The notes under the pieces: model-generated | What the model was told of the DNA's origin: nothing | Databases searched by the model: none | Seen by the model: only the letters and a program-made list of their open reading frames with translations | Virus record (IMG/VR): IMGVR_UViG_3300017756_000152 | Coordinates: 1-20,414 of that record | Length of the DNA: 20,414 bases | Direction: 5' to 3' (one strand) | DNA from: a virus | Position numbers and translations under genes: made by a program | Shown here: positions 12,479 to 20,414 of the stretch, one piece after another | How the letters are laid out: each line of letters opens with the position of its first letter | Numbering within the stretch: the stretch's first letter is position 1

Positions 12479-13537
12479 ATGGCATTTACATCCGCTGCTG
12501 GACATGGCAATTTACCCAACGGTAATTTTTCACCAGTAATTTATAGCAAACAGGTGCAACTTGCTTTCCGCAAAGCATCAATCTGTGAAGCTATTACTAA
12601 CTCCGATTATTTTGGAGAAATCGCTGCAATGGGCGACTCAGTTAAAATTATCAAAGAACCTGAGATCACTGTTAAAGCATATGAGCGTGGCACAACCATT
12701 ACACCACAAGATCTTGATGACGAAGATTTCTCATTGACAATCGACAAAGCCAATTATTTTGCCTTCAAGGTCGATGATATTGAGGAAGCTCATTCCCACG
12801 TTAATTTCCAAGGTCTTGCAAGTGATCGTGCTGCGTATCGTTTGTCAGATCAGTTCGACCAAGATGTACTTGGCTACTTAACTGGTTTTAAGCAATCAGC
12901 TATTCATGGTACACCTGACACAGTTAACACAACTGTCAATGGTACTGTAGCTGTTTCAACTGCAGGTACAGATGAACTGTTGTCTTCAATGAAACTTGAC
13001 GCAGCAGCCTTCGGTGGTTCTGCTGGTGATGCGCTTGCCCTTCAGCCACGTGCTGGTGGTGCAACTGACACTACTCCTGCTGTTGGTGATACTTTCCCAT
13101 TAACTGTTATTGCACGTATGTCACGTTTGTTGGATCAACAAAATGTGGATACTCAAGGCCGTTGGTTGGTAGTAGATCCAGTATTTATGGAACTTCTGAA
13201 AGACGAAGACTCACGTTTGTTTAACGCCGACTTCGGTGGTTCAGGCTTGGCTAATGGTCAAATCGGAATGAACATTCATGGTTTCCGTGTTTATCAATCA
13301 AACAACTTACCAGCCGTTGGTACAGGTCCGTCCTTTACAGGTACAAACTCTGCTGTCAACTACGGTATGATTGTTGCTGGTCACGATTCAGCCGTTGCAA
13401 CTGCAGAGCAGATCAACAAGACTGAAACATATCGTGATCCAGATTCATTCGCTGACATTGTTCGTGGAATGCATCTATATGGTCGCAAGATCCTTCGTCC
13501 AGAAGCTCTTGTGAACGCTAAGTATCACTTGGCATAA
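12479..13537 (+). CDS. Major capsid protein (352 aa)
   Basis: Builds the icosahedral head, expected HK97 fold. ATG 12479 is chosen because AGGAGA lies seven bases upstream; an ATG at 12461 is in frame but upstream of that site. Typical segments are NFSPVIYSKQVQLAFRKASI, a charged E-loop-like region near 50-85 (GDSVKIIKEPEITVKAYERG), then FDQDVLGYLTGF, GRWLVVDPVFMELLKDED and GMNIHGFRVYQSNNLP. The end reads SFADIVRGMHLYGRKILRP. Codon use differs from neighbouring genes: more TTC, ATC, GAC and GTT and fewer GTA, as expected for a very highly expressed gene. It has its own promoter and a long leader. Confidence 0.9.
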   Translation: MAFTSAAGHGNLPNGNFSPVIYSKQVQLAFRKASICEAITNSDYFGEIAAMGDSVKIIKEPEITVKAYERGTTITPQDLDDEDFSLTIDKANYFAFKVDDIEEAHSHVNFQGLASDRAAYRLSDQFDQDVLGYLTGFKQSAIHGTPDTVNTTVNGTVAVSTAGTDELLSSMKLDAAAFGGSAGDALALQPRAGGATDTTPAVGDTFPLTVIARMSRLLDQQNVDTQGRWLVVDPVFMELLKDEDSRLFNADFGGSGLANGQIGMNIHGFRVYQSNNLPAVGTGPSFTGTNSAVNYGMIVAGHDSAVATAEQINKTETYRDPDSFADIVRGMHLYGRKILRPEALVNAKYHLA

Positions 13538-13552
13538 GAGGAGAACTAGACA

Positions 13553-14029
13553 ATGGCTACTATTACTGCACAACTAGCTCCTGCACATGGAGCTTCTTCA
13601 CGTGGGCGTCAGCCTTACATGGTAGAGCAAACAATCGACCTAACGGCAAATAGCATTGCACCTGCTGATGTAGTACAAGCTATCACTGTTCCTGCAAATA
13701 CTAAAATTATTGCTGCAGGTATTCAAGTGACAGCTTCCGCTACTATGAATACAGGTACAGATGCTACTGCTATCTTGGGTACAGCCGTAGACGATAATGA
13801 GTACGTGGCTGCTTTTGATATTGATGGTGCTGCAGATGGAGCGTATGCTCCTTCCGCTGCTGTAGCGGGTGATGTTGTCATTACTTCTGCAGATACACTT
13901 GACGTAACACTTGCAGGTTCTGGCGCATCATTTTCTGCAGGTACACTACGTGTATACGCTGTAATGATGGACGTTAGCGCACTAGGTGAGATGTCTGCTG
14001 ACGAAGTAGGTCGTGACGCACTTGCGTAA
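13553..14029 (+). CDS. Probable capsid decoration protein (158 aa)
   Basis: Follows the capsid gene after 15 bases with a strong GAGGAG ribosome site, and a terminator comes directly after it. The sequence is rich in Ala, Thr, Val and Gly with alternating beta-strand patterns (TKIIAAGIQVTASATMNTG, DVVITSADTLDVTLAGSG, GTLRVYAVMMDV) and no Cys. Size, composition and position fit a head decoration or stabilisation protein made in high amounts with the capsid protein. The family is not certain; a head fibre base is an alternative. Confidence 0.65.
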   Translation: MATITAQLAPAHGASSRGRQPYMVEQTIDLTANSIAPADVVQAITVPANTKIIAAGIQVTASATMNTGTDATAILGTAVDDNEYVAAFDIDGAADGAYAPSAAVAGDVVITSADTLDVTLAGSGASFSAGTLRVYAVMMDVSALGEMSADEVGRDALA

Positions 14030-14037
14030 CTAAATAA

Positions 14038-14067
14038 TTAAGGGGCTGCTTTCGGGTGGCCCTTTAA
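14038..14067 (+). terminator. Terminator after the capsid-decoration pair
   Basis: A hairpin of about 12 pairs (TTAAGGGGCTGC with GTGGCCCTTTAA, including three G-T pairs) encloses a TTTCGG loop, beginning nine bases after the decoration stop. The 3' arm ends in CCCTTTAA, so the T-run is short and lies within the stem. It may be partial, allowing read-through into the tail genes while limiting their level relative to capsid. Confidence 0.65.
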
Positions 14068-14085
14068 CTACATAAGGATTTTAAA

Positions 14086-14292
14086 ATGCGTAAGAAAAAA
14101 GGATATGCTTTAGGTGGTGTTACTACACCTGAACAAGAAGATAGTAGATACCGTCCTTCTGCTAATCGTGCACCTCAAGGCATGATGTCCTCACGAGGCA
14201 CTGCTGCAGCTATGGGTTTGTATGATGGTGGTGTAGTAGTTAAAAAGAATTACTGTAATCCTGTAAAAATTGTAGATAATCGTAAAAAATAA
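14086..14292 (+). CDS. Small basic protein with Gly-Gly motifs (68 aa)
   Basis: ATG 14086 follows AAGGA. The product begins MRKKKGYALGGVTTPEQED, then NRAPQGMMSSRGTAAAMG, LYDGGVVVKKNYC and a basic end. It shows the Gly-Gly-aliphatic motif twice (ALGGV, YDGGV), as do several other small proteins in this window. No fold or function is recognised. It is the first gene after the terminator and its stop overlaps the next start (TAATG). Confidence 0.6.
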   Translation: MRKKKGYALGGVTTPEQEDSRYRPSANRAPQGMMSSRGTAAAMGLYDGGVVVKKNYCNPVKIVDNRKK

Positions 14293-14678
14293 TGGCAGGT
14301 ATTAACTTCAGGACAGCCAGCAAGTTTGCCGCAGTTACAGGTAACTCTGCTAGTAGTACTAGCAATCCTAATAATGCTACGGTATTATTTACTTGTCCTG
14401 AAAGTCACGAAGCTGAAATAGTTTTTCTTATGATAGCTAATGAAGATAGCTCTACATCTAACATAGGAATACAAGTATACCATGCAGATGACAACACTTA
14501 CCATATGCTAGTAGGTGAAGAGTCTATAGCAGGTAATAACCATACACAGTTTATTGGTGGTGGGCCTTTGTTTTTACATGCAGGTGATAAGGTCTTAATA
14601 TTTAGACACACTTCTTCACACAACTTTGATGCTACACTTTCTGCTAGATTATATTTTACACCTGCTAAAAGGTTATAA
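14292..14678 (+). CDS. Beta-rich structural-type protein (128 aa)
   Basis: A compact protein with alternating strands: NATVLFTCPESHEAEIVFLM, NIGIQVYHADD, TYHMLVGEESIAG, GPLFLHAGDKVLIFRH and ATLSARLYFTP. This layout resembles a beta-sandwich, common in head decoration and tail accessory proteins. It lies between the capsid and tail adaptor genes, so a role in the head or the neck is likely. It holds one Cys and several His without an obvious metal motif. Start is coupled to the previous gene; the adaptor follows two bases after its stop. I do not recognise a named family. Confidence 0.65.
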   Translation: MAGINFRTASKFAAVTGNSASSTSNPNNATVLFTCPESHEAEIVFLMIANEDSSTSNIGIQVYHADDNTYHMLVGEESIAGNNHTQFIGGGPLFLHAGDKVLIFRHTSSHNFDATLSARLYFTPAKRL

Positions 14679-14680
14679 CA

Positions 14681-15397
14681 ATGAGTACTTTTCTTAGTCT
14701 AACTAACGAACTTTTACGTCGATTGAATGAAGTTCAAATTGACCAAGCAGACTTTGCTAACGTTAAAAACGTTCAAGCATTGGCTAAAGATTCTATTAAC
14801 TCATCTATTCGTCAGATGCTTCAGGATGCTCAAGAGTGGCCTTTTACTTTAGTAACTTATGAGCAGACACTAGTCGCTGGCACTAATACATATGACTTTC
14901 CTGCTGACTACTCTAAAGCAGACTGGGATACATTTTATATTAAACAACTTACCTCAGAAAACAACACACCTAAAAAATTAAAATTAATTACATATGATCA
15001 ATACTTATCTAAATTTAGAAGTGTAGAAGATTTAGGTGGAGATAATGGTAGATCTGATCCTGACTATGTTTATTTAACACAAGATACAAAGTTTGGAGTT
15101 ACGCCTATACCAAATGCAGCGTATGTTATAGAGTATAGATATTGGAAGTATCCAGCAGATCTCACAGCTTATGATGATACAGCGATTATACCTGATAGAT
15201 TTAAACATGTTGTTATTGATGGTGCTATGATGTATATGATGTTGTTTAGATCTAATGAACAAAGCGCATCTATGCACAGTAAAAAGTTTGAAGACGGTAT
15301 TAAGATGATGCGTAGATTAGTTGTAGATCAACATATTAATGTTATATCTACAGTAATACAAAGGTCTAACTATACCGCAAATGTTGATAACTTTTAA
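14681..15397 (+). CDS. Head-tail adaptor protein (238 aa)
   Basis: Resembles the adaptor proteins of short-tailed phages (SU10-type adaptor, equivalent to P22 gp4 or T7 gp11) that form a ring below the portal. Supporting segments are LTNELLRRLNEVQIDQADFA and LAKDSINSSIRQMLQDAQEW in the N-terminal helices, TYDFPADYSKADWDTFYI, the strand region YVIEYRYWKYPADL, and FKHVVIDGAMMYMMLF followed by a charged helix. Length and place before a nozzle-like gene fit. It links the portal at 6347 to the nozzle at 15400. Confidence 0.75.
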   Translation: MSTFLSLTNELLRRLNEVQIDQADFANVKNVQALAKDSINSSIRQMLQDAQEWPFTLVTYEQTLVAGTNTYDFPADYSKADWDTFYIKQLTSENNTPKKLKLITYDQYLSKFRSVEDLGGDNGRSDPDYVYLTQDTKFGVTPIPNAAYVIEYRYWKYPADLTAYDDTAIIPDRFKHVVIDGAMMYMMLFRSNEQSASMHSKKFEDGIKMMRRLVVDQHINVISTVIQRSNYTANVDNF

Positions 15398-15399
15398 GT

Positions 15400-17184
15400 A
15401 TGGCTGACGCTTTACAAACATATGTCTCTGTTTGTGCAGGGGGTCTTGTTACTAACGTTGACCCACTTACTCAAAGTAACTCTTTGTCAGGCAGCGCAGT
15501 ACGTCTAATTAACATGGAGCCATCTTTAGAAGGTGGTTACAGACGTATAAGCGGTTACGCAAACTCTTATGGTACACTTCCCGGTACTGGTAAAGTTTTA
15601 GGTCTTAATGTAAACGGTGAAATAAATCAAGGAATACTTGGTTGTAGAAAACCGTCCTCTGGAAATAACTACTTACATTGGTATAATCACTACTACGATG
15701 TAGCACTAGGATCAGGGCAAGGCTCTGGTTTTTCTGTAGGTGAAACTCTTACAGGTGTAGTTAGTTCAGGAGATGCAACTACAGTAGCAGCAACAGGTAC
15801 TGTAATATCTAAAACTTCTGATGCTCTTGTAGTAGACTTTGGTAAATTGCCTAGTAATATCTTTGCTACAGGTAATGTTATTACAGGCGGTACATCTACT
15901 GCAACAGGTACAGTAGCAAGTACACCTACAGTCAAGGGTTGGCAAGCAGTATCATCTGCAGGTAGTCCTACCATGATAGGGGTTGACGTCGTAAGGTTTG
16001 AACGTTATAATTGGACTGAAGAAGTCCTGCTACTAACAGACGGTATTAACCCTGCTGCTAAGTATAACGGTACTACATACACACAGATTACACATACTAA
16101 TGCTCCAAACAATCCACAGTTTGCTAGTGCCTTTGCAAATCACTTATGGTTAGCTGGAGATCCTGACGAACCATTTAATATTTATTTTTCATCCCCTAAT
16201 GCTGATACAGACTTTGATCCAGCAAATGGGGCTGGTGTTATCAACATAGGCTTTACTGTAACTCAGTTAAAAGCATTTCGTAATCAACTTTATGTATTTG
16301 GTCAGAACCAGATTAAACGTATTGTTGGAGACAACTACTCTAACTTTAGTGTAGAAAATGTTACTAATGACTTGGGTTGTGTTGCTCCTGATACTGTAGT
16401 AGAATTTGGTGGTGACATTATCTTTCTTGGACCTGATGGTGTTAGACCTATTTCTGGAACTTCTCGCATTGGTGACGTTGAGCTTGAAACAGTATCTCGT
16501 GAAATACAAAAGACTTTTGAAAACTATACAGCTAACGAAGATGTTACAAAACTAAAAGCCCTAGTTATTCGTAGGAAGTCACAGTTTAGATTATTCTTTG
16601 AAGCTAATACTTCTTTGTCGTTACTGGCGGCTATTCGTAAAAGTTCTTCAGCACAGTCTACATTTGAATATAGTCAGCTTGTAGGCATTGAAGCAACAGC
16701 AGTAGCTAGTGGGTATGTAGGGCAGTTTGAGTTTGTACTGCATGGAGATACTACAGGTAAAGTATTTAAGCAAGAAGAAGGTAATTCTTTTGGTGGATCT
16801 GACATACTAAGTGTTTATCAAACTCCATTTTATTTTATGGGTGATCCAGAGTTACGTAAGATTTTTTACAGAGTTAAAACGTTTCTTAAATCAGAGGGTT
16901 CAACTTCAATATCTGTAGGCATAGAGTATAACTTTGGTGACTCAGAGATTGCTACACCAGCAAACTTTGATTTAAGTACCGCAGGTGCTGCATCTTTATT
17001 TGACGCAAGTTCAACTCTTTACGATGAAACAGATGTTTATGACGGAAACCCTACACCAATTAGAACTACTAACATAAGTGGGTCAGGCGATTCTATATCA
17101 GTAGCATATGTTACTAACGGTACAAACCCCAGCCATACCATACAGGCTGTTTCTATATTGTATGGTGCAGGGGATAGGAGATAA
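15400..17184 (+). CDS. Tail nozzle protein (594 aa)
   Basis: Similar in plan to the nozzle proteins of short-tailed phages (P22 gp10, T7 gp12 and SU10 nozzle): an N-terminal strand region with GGLVTNVDPLTQ and INMEPSLEGGYRRISGY, then propeller-like strands such as FERYNWTEEVLLLTDG, HLWLAGDPDEPFNIYFS, FRNQLYVFGQNQIKRI and GGDIIFLGPDGVRPIS. Residues about 100-185 form a Gly/Thr/Val-rich insert (GETLTGVVSSGD ... TGTVAST) with beta-type repeats, probably an added surface domain. The C-terminal part has KTFLKSEGSTSISVGIEYNF and a final beta region. The protein forms the tail end that opens for DNA release. The fibre gene follows after three bases. Confidence 0.78.
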   Translation: MADALQTYVSVCAGGLVTNVDPLTQSNSLSGSAVRLINMEPSLEGGYRRISGYANSYGTLPGTGKVLGLNVNGEINQGILGCRKPSSGNNYLHWYNHYYDVALGSGQGSGFSVGETLTGVVSSGDATTVAATGTVISKTSDALVVDFGKLPSNIFATGNVITGGTSTATGTVASTPTVKGWQAVSSAGSPTMIGVDVVRFERYNWTEEVLLLTDGINPAAKYNGTTYTQITHTNAPNNPQFASAFANHLWLAGDPDEPFNIYFSSPNADTDFDPANGAGVINIGFTVTQLKAFRNQLYVFGQNQIKRIVGDNYSNFSVENVTNDLGCVAPDTVVEFGGDIIFLGPDGVRPISGTSRIGDVELETVSREIQKTFENYTANEDVTKLKALVIRRKSQFRLFFEANTSLSLLAAIRKSSSAQSTFEYSQLVGIEATAVASGYVGQFEFVLHGDTTGKVFKQEEGNSFGGSDILSVYQTPFYFMGDPELRKIFYRVKTFLKSEGSTSISVGIEYNFGDSEIATPANFDLSTAGAASLFDASSTLYDETDVYDGNPTPIRTTNISGSGDSISVAYVTNGTNPSHTIQAVSILYGAGDRR

Positions 17185-17187
17185 AAA

Positions 17188-20100
17188 GTGGCAGGATATA
17201 CAAGACAATCTTCAGCAGATATTATTGCAACGGCTGTTGTTCGTGCTAACCCGCTGAACGTAGAGTACAATGCATTACGAGATGCATTTAACGCAAGCAC
17301 AGGACATAAGCACGATGGTACTGCAGCAGAGGGTGCATATGTACCACTGATTGCAGACTCAGATGCTTTAAACAAAGTAGTTATTGATACATCAAACAAT
17401 CGTGTTGGTGTATTCGTAGAGGTAGCTAGTGCTGCTGTAGAGCAAATACGTATTCAAGATGGTGCAGTCGTTCCTGTTACTAACAACGACATTGATCTTG
17501 GTACATCTAGTTTACAGTTTAAAGATTTATTTATTGATGGTACAGCTACAGTAGATGCACTGCAAGTAGATGCTAATGCTGTTGTTACAGGTAATCTTAC
17601 AGTAAACGGTAATGCTACTCTGGGTAATGCCGCTAGTGACACTGTTACTATTACTGCTGACGTTGCTTCTCCACTACTACCTTCTGCTGATGACACGTAT
17701 GACTTAGGTGCTGTAGGCTCTGAGTGGCGTAACTTGTACATTGACGGTACAGCTAACATTGATGCTCTCGTAGCAGATACTGCAGACATCAATGGTGGTA
17801 CAGTTGATGGTGCTGTTATTGGTGGGGCTAGTGCTGCTGCTGGTACATTTACTTCTTTAACTGCTACAGGTACATCTACACTTACTACGGTAGATATTAA
17901 TGGTGGTAATATTGATGGAACTATTATTGGTGCTGGTTCTGCTGCTGCTATTACAGGTACAACAATTACTGGTACATCTCTTGTAGGTCCAGTAACAGGT
18001 GATGTTACAGGCAATGCAGACACCGCTACTGCACTAGAAACGGCAAGAACTATAGGTGGTGTATCGTTCAACGGTACAGCTAACATCAATCTTCCCGGTG
18101 TAAATGCTTCAGGTAATCAGGATACTTCAGGTAATGCTGCTACAGCTACAGCCTTAGAGACTGCTCGTACTATTGGTGGAGTTAGCTTTAATGGTACATC
18201 TAATATTAATCTCGCAGGTGTAAACACTACAGGTAATCAAGATACGTCAGGCAATGCAGCTAGTGCGACTGTACTACAAACAGCAAGAACTATTGCAGGT
18301 AACTCTTTCAATGGCTCTGCTAATATTACTATTGCTGCTACAGATCTGTCCGACACAGACCAGAGTTTAGCTACAAGTGATAACGTACAGTTTGCTCAAG
18401 TAACTACTACAGGCAATGCTATTGTCGGTGGTGACTTAACTGTAAATGGTACTACAACAACAATCAACTCTAGTAACATGACTGTAGACGATCAGCTTAT
18501 TGAGTTAGGTAATGGTCGTTCAGGTTCTGCTTCAGGTGATGCTGGTATTGTTATTGAACGTGGCAGTGATGCTAATGCTTTCATTGGCTTTGACGAAAGT
18601 GCAGATAAGTTTACTGTAGGTACTGGTACATTTACTGGTGCATCTACAGGCGATCTTACAATTACTACAGGCACACTTGTAGCCAATATTGAAGGTAATG
18701 TCACAGGTGCTGTTACAGGTAATGCTGATACAGCTACGGCCCTAGCAACCGCACGTACAATTGCTGGTCAATCTTTTGACGGTACGGCTAATATTACTAT
18801 AGCTCCTACAGACCTTACGGGTGTAAATGCTACCGCTACTGAACTAAACATTATGGATGGCGATACGTCAGCTACATCTACTACTCTTGCAGATGCAGAC
18901 AGAGTTGTAGTTAATGATGCTGGCACCATGAAGCAGGTAGCACTGACTGACTTTGAAACATACATGGAGACATCTTTAGATACTCTAAGTAATGTGACAA
19001 CAGTAGGTGCTCTTAACAGTGGTAGTATTACAAGTGGCTTTGGTGCTATTGATGTTGGATCAAGTGCTATTGCTACTACAGGCACAATTAACTTTGGCTC
19101 ATTAGCTGATGGTTCAATTACTATTACAGGCTTTGTAGATGAAGACGATATGTCATCTAACAGTGCTACACTTATTCCAACCCAACAGTCTGTAGAAGCT
19201 CGTATTCAAGCAGTCAATGGTACATCTAACAACGTAACAGGTCTTACTGCCACAGGTGCAGAGCTAAACACAGTAGCTGACTTTTCTGCTGTAAGTGTAG
19301 ACACAAGTACTGCAATAGCTAGTAATGATGCCTTATTAGTATTTGACAATGGTAACGAAATAGGTTATCGTGATGTAGACTTACTTGATACATACTTCTC
19401 AGGTACAACTAAAACACTCACTAATAAAACTCTAACAAGTCCAGTAGTAACTGGTATGCACCTTAATGATTCAGGGTTTACTGTAGAAGGTTCTGGTGCA
19501 GATGGTAATGAAACTACTGTAGCCTTTACAAACCCAACTGCAGATCACACTATTACATTCCCTAATGCTACAGGTAATGTAGCTGTATTTGCTACTGCAC
19601 CTACTGCAGCTATTACTGATGGTTCTGCAGGGCAGTTCTTAAAAACAGATGGCAGTGGTGCATTGAGCTTCGCCGCAGCGGGTGCTGATCTCTATGCTGC
19701 TAATGAAAGTAGTCCTACTGCACAGCCTTCAGCCACTGGCGCTAATGCAATCGCTATTGGTAATCAAGCTGTTAGCTCTGGTGCTGATAGTGTTGCTCTT
19801 GGTCACTCTAAGGCCGCAGGGGAAGACTCTTTTGCAGCAGCAATACAAAACAGTGACGGAACTTACGGCGCTTTAGAGGCGAGAAGTGTTGCTATCGGGA
19901 GCCAAGCTAAAGTTGCATCAGGTGCAACAGGTGGTTGCGTAGCTATCGGTAACTCTGCATTAGTTACAGGGAATACTGCTTCCGTAGCTGTTGGATTTGC
20001 AGCAACAGCTTCTGGTTCAGCATCTTCAGCTTTTGGAAGACAGGCGGTTGCGGCTGGTACTAGAAGTGTAACTGTAGGTAGAGGGTATTCTTCAGGAACC

Positions 20101-20414
20101 GACAGCTTTGCCGCAGGTATAGGGTCTACTAGCACTAGCAAAGGGGCATTACACGACTATTCTGTAGCTCTAGGTTATGAAGCTGTAACCACAGGCTCTA
20201 ATCAAATTGCGTTAGGCGGTGGCAGTACAGCAGTTAGAGTATCAGAAGCCTACACCCTACCAACGGCTGATGGTTCTGCCAATCAGGTGCTTACCACGGA
20301 TGGCTCAGGCGTAGTTAGCTTCGCAGATGCTGGTGGAGACCCTGATCTCTATCGTGACAATGCTGTTTCTGCGACTACCCCAACAGCAAGTGGTGATAAT
20401 GCAGTAGCAATTGG
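17188..20414 (+). CDS. Tail fibre with adhesin-like head repeats (partial, at least 1075 aa)
   Basis: GTG 17188 has AGGAGA six bases upstream; the frame stays open to the window end, so the C-terminus is missing. Residues 1-50 (RQSSADIIATAVVRANP, then NVEYNALRDAF and HKHDG) probably attach to the tail. Two LFIDGTA/LYIDGTA units follow near 115 and 186. From about 272 there are tail-fibre repeats of the type NADTATALETARTIGGVSFN and GTANI, three in tandem and a fourth near 512. KTLTNKTLTSPVV lies near 745. From about 852 to 1010 some eleven short turns of SVALG/SVAIG type resemble the YadA head beta-roll of trimeric adhesins. A new module starts near 1030. It likely forms a trimer that binds the host surface. 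Confidence 0.88.
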   Translation, partial: MAGYTRQSSADIIATAVVRANPLNVEYNALRDAFNASTGHKHDGTAAEGAYVPLIADSDALNKVVIDTSNNRVGVFVEVASAAVEQIRIQDGAVVPVTNNDIDLGTSSLQFKDLFIDGTATVDALQVDANAVVTGNLTVNGNATLGNAASDTVTITADVASPLLPSADDTYDLGAVGSEWRNLYIDGTANIDALVADTADINGGTVDGAVIGGASAAAGTFTSLTATGTSTLTTVDINGGNIDGTIIGAGSAAAITGTTITGTSLVGPVTGDVTGNADTATALETARTIGGVSFNGTANINLPGVNASGNQDTSGNAATATALETARTIGGVSFNGTSNINLAGVNTTGNQDTSGNAASATVLQTARTIAGNSFNGSANITIAATDLSDTDQSLATSDNVQFAQVTTTGNAIVGGDLTVNGTTTTINSSNMTVDDQLIELGNGRSGSASGDAGIVIERGSDANAFIGFDESADKFTVGTGTFTGASTGDLTITTGTLVANIEGNVTGAVTGNADTATALATARTIAGQSFDGTANITIAPTDLTGVNATATELNIMDGDTSATSTTLADADRVVVNDAGTMKQVALTDFETYMETSLDTLSNVTTVGALNSGSITSGFGAIDVGSSAIATTGTINFGSLADGSITITGFVDEDDMSSNSATLIPTQQSVEARIQAVNGTSNNVTGLTATGAELNTVADFSAVSVDTSTAIASNDALLVFDNGNEIGYRDVDLLDTYFSGTTKTLTNKTLTSPVVTGMHLNDSGFTVEGSGADGNETTVAFTNPTADHTITFPNATGNVAVFATAPTAAITDGSAGQFLKTDGSGALSFAAAGADLYAANESSPTAQPSATGANAIAIGNQAVSSGADSVALGHSKAAGEDSFAAAIQNSDGTYGALEARSVAIGSQAKVASGATGGCVAIGNSALVTGNTASVAVGFAATASGSASSAFGRQAVAAGTRSVTVGRGYSSGTDSFAAGIGSTSTSKGALHDYSVALGYEAVTTGSNQIALGGGSTAVRVSEAYTLPTADGSANQVLTTDGSGVVSFADAGGDPDLYRDNAVSATTPTASGDNAVAI
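18001..18303 (+). repeat. Tandem tail-fibre repeats in protein
   Basis: Three units of about 40 codons in the fibre gene, starting near 18007, 18133 and 18253, each with Gly-Asn-Ala-x-[TS]-Ala-Thr, then TART(I)-[GA]-G and F-N-G-[TS]. A fourth, separate unit lies near 18718-18810. Base identity between units is only partial, so the repeats are old rather than recent. They probably form a repetitive triple-stranded shaft. Confidence 0.75.
19621..20414 (+). repeat. Repeated adhesin-like module in the fibre
   Basis: The segment from 19618 (DGSAGQFLKTDGSG, ALSFAAAGADLY, then SATGANAIAIG) is matched by that from 20269 (DGSANQVLTTDGSG, VVSFADAGGDPDLY, then TASGDNAVAIG), about 650 bases later. Both lead into SVALG-type turns. 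The second copy is cut by the window end, so the number of modules is unknown. Confidence 0.75.

Noticed and set aside
17454-19085. Several minus-strand open frames rich in Val, Pro and Ser
   Set aside because: They lie inside the fibre gene, which is open on the plus strand from 17188 to 20414; their composition mirrors its Thr/Gly/Ala codons.
19682-19876. Plus-strand Leu/Val-rich 64-codon frame
   Set aside because: It is out of frame with the continuous fibre gene and has no ribosome site; hydrophobicity comes from reading GCT/GTT codons shifted.

Overview
The window is most likely part of the late region of a tailed phage with a short (podovirus-like) tail. Every gene I can support reads left to right, spacing is tight, and many stop and start codons overlap (TAATG, TAGTG, ATGA). 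The order is small accessory genes, lysis genes, terminase, portal, scaffold, major capsid, tail adaptor, tail nozzle, tail fibre. No tape-measure or tail-tube gene lies between the adaptor, nozzle and fibre, which fits a short tail. I see no integrase, replication gene, RNA polymerase, tRNA or CRISPR. The DNA is AT-rich. A DUF1127 microprotein and a holin resembling the gene-transfer-agent 3TM type suggest an alphaproteobacterial host, and the small-protein set resembles uncultured marine phages. Host and habitat are inference.

Layout. 1-457: AT-rich non-coding DNA with a sigma70-like promoter, two 26-bp repeats and a hairpin terminator. 458-2435: six small ORFs, several very basic, including a 46-residue Met/Gly/Lys tandem-repeat microprotein at 2044-2184. 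2436-2550: promoter, second -10-like box and hairpin. 2551-3090: the DUF1127 gene and two small basic genes. 3091-4099: two holin-like membrane proteins and an M15-type endolysin. 4099-6329: small terminase, an HTH protein and large terminase. 6347-8473: portal. 8403-11280: a small coupled gene, an 815-residue modular protein and another small gene. 11350-12213: scaffold. 12214-12478: promoter plus a long structured leader. 12479-14029: major capsid and probable decoration protein, closed by a terminator at 14038-14067. 14086-17184: two small genes, adaptor and nozzle. 17188-20414: a tail fibre running off the window.

How it fits together. Scaffold and capsid protein build the procapsid on the portal. 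The two terminase subunits fill it with DNA. Adaptor and nozzle close the portal and carry the fibre that touches the host. Holin and endolysin release progeny. A dedicated promoter and long leader before the capsid gene, with a terminator after the next gene, suggest that these two products are made at a higher level than their neighbours.

Most interesting points: the fibre's switch from tail-fibre repeats to YadA-like adhesin turns, with the module beginning again at the window edge; the Cys/His C-terminal domain of the 815-residue protein; the phage DUF1127 gene; the Met/Gly/Lys repeat microprotein and the Gly-Gly motif shared by several proteins; and the capsid leader.
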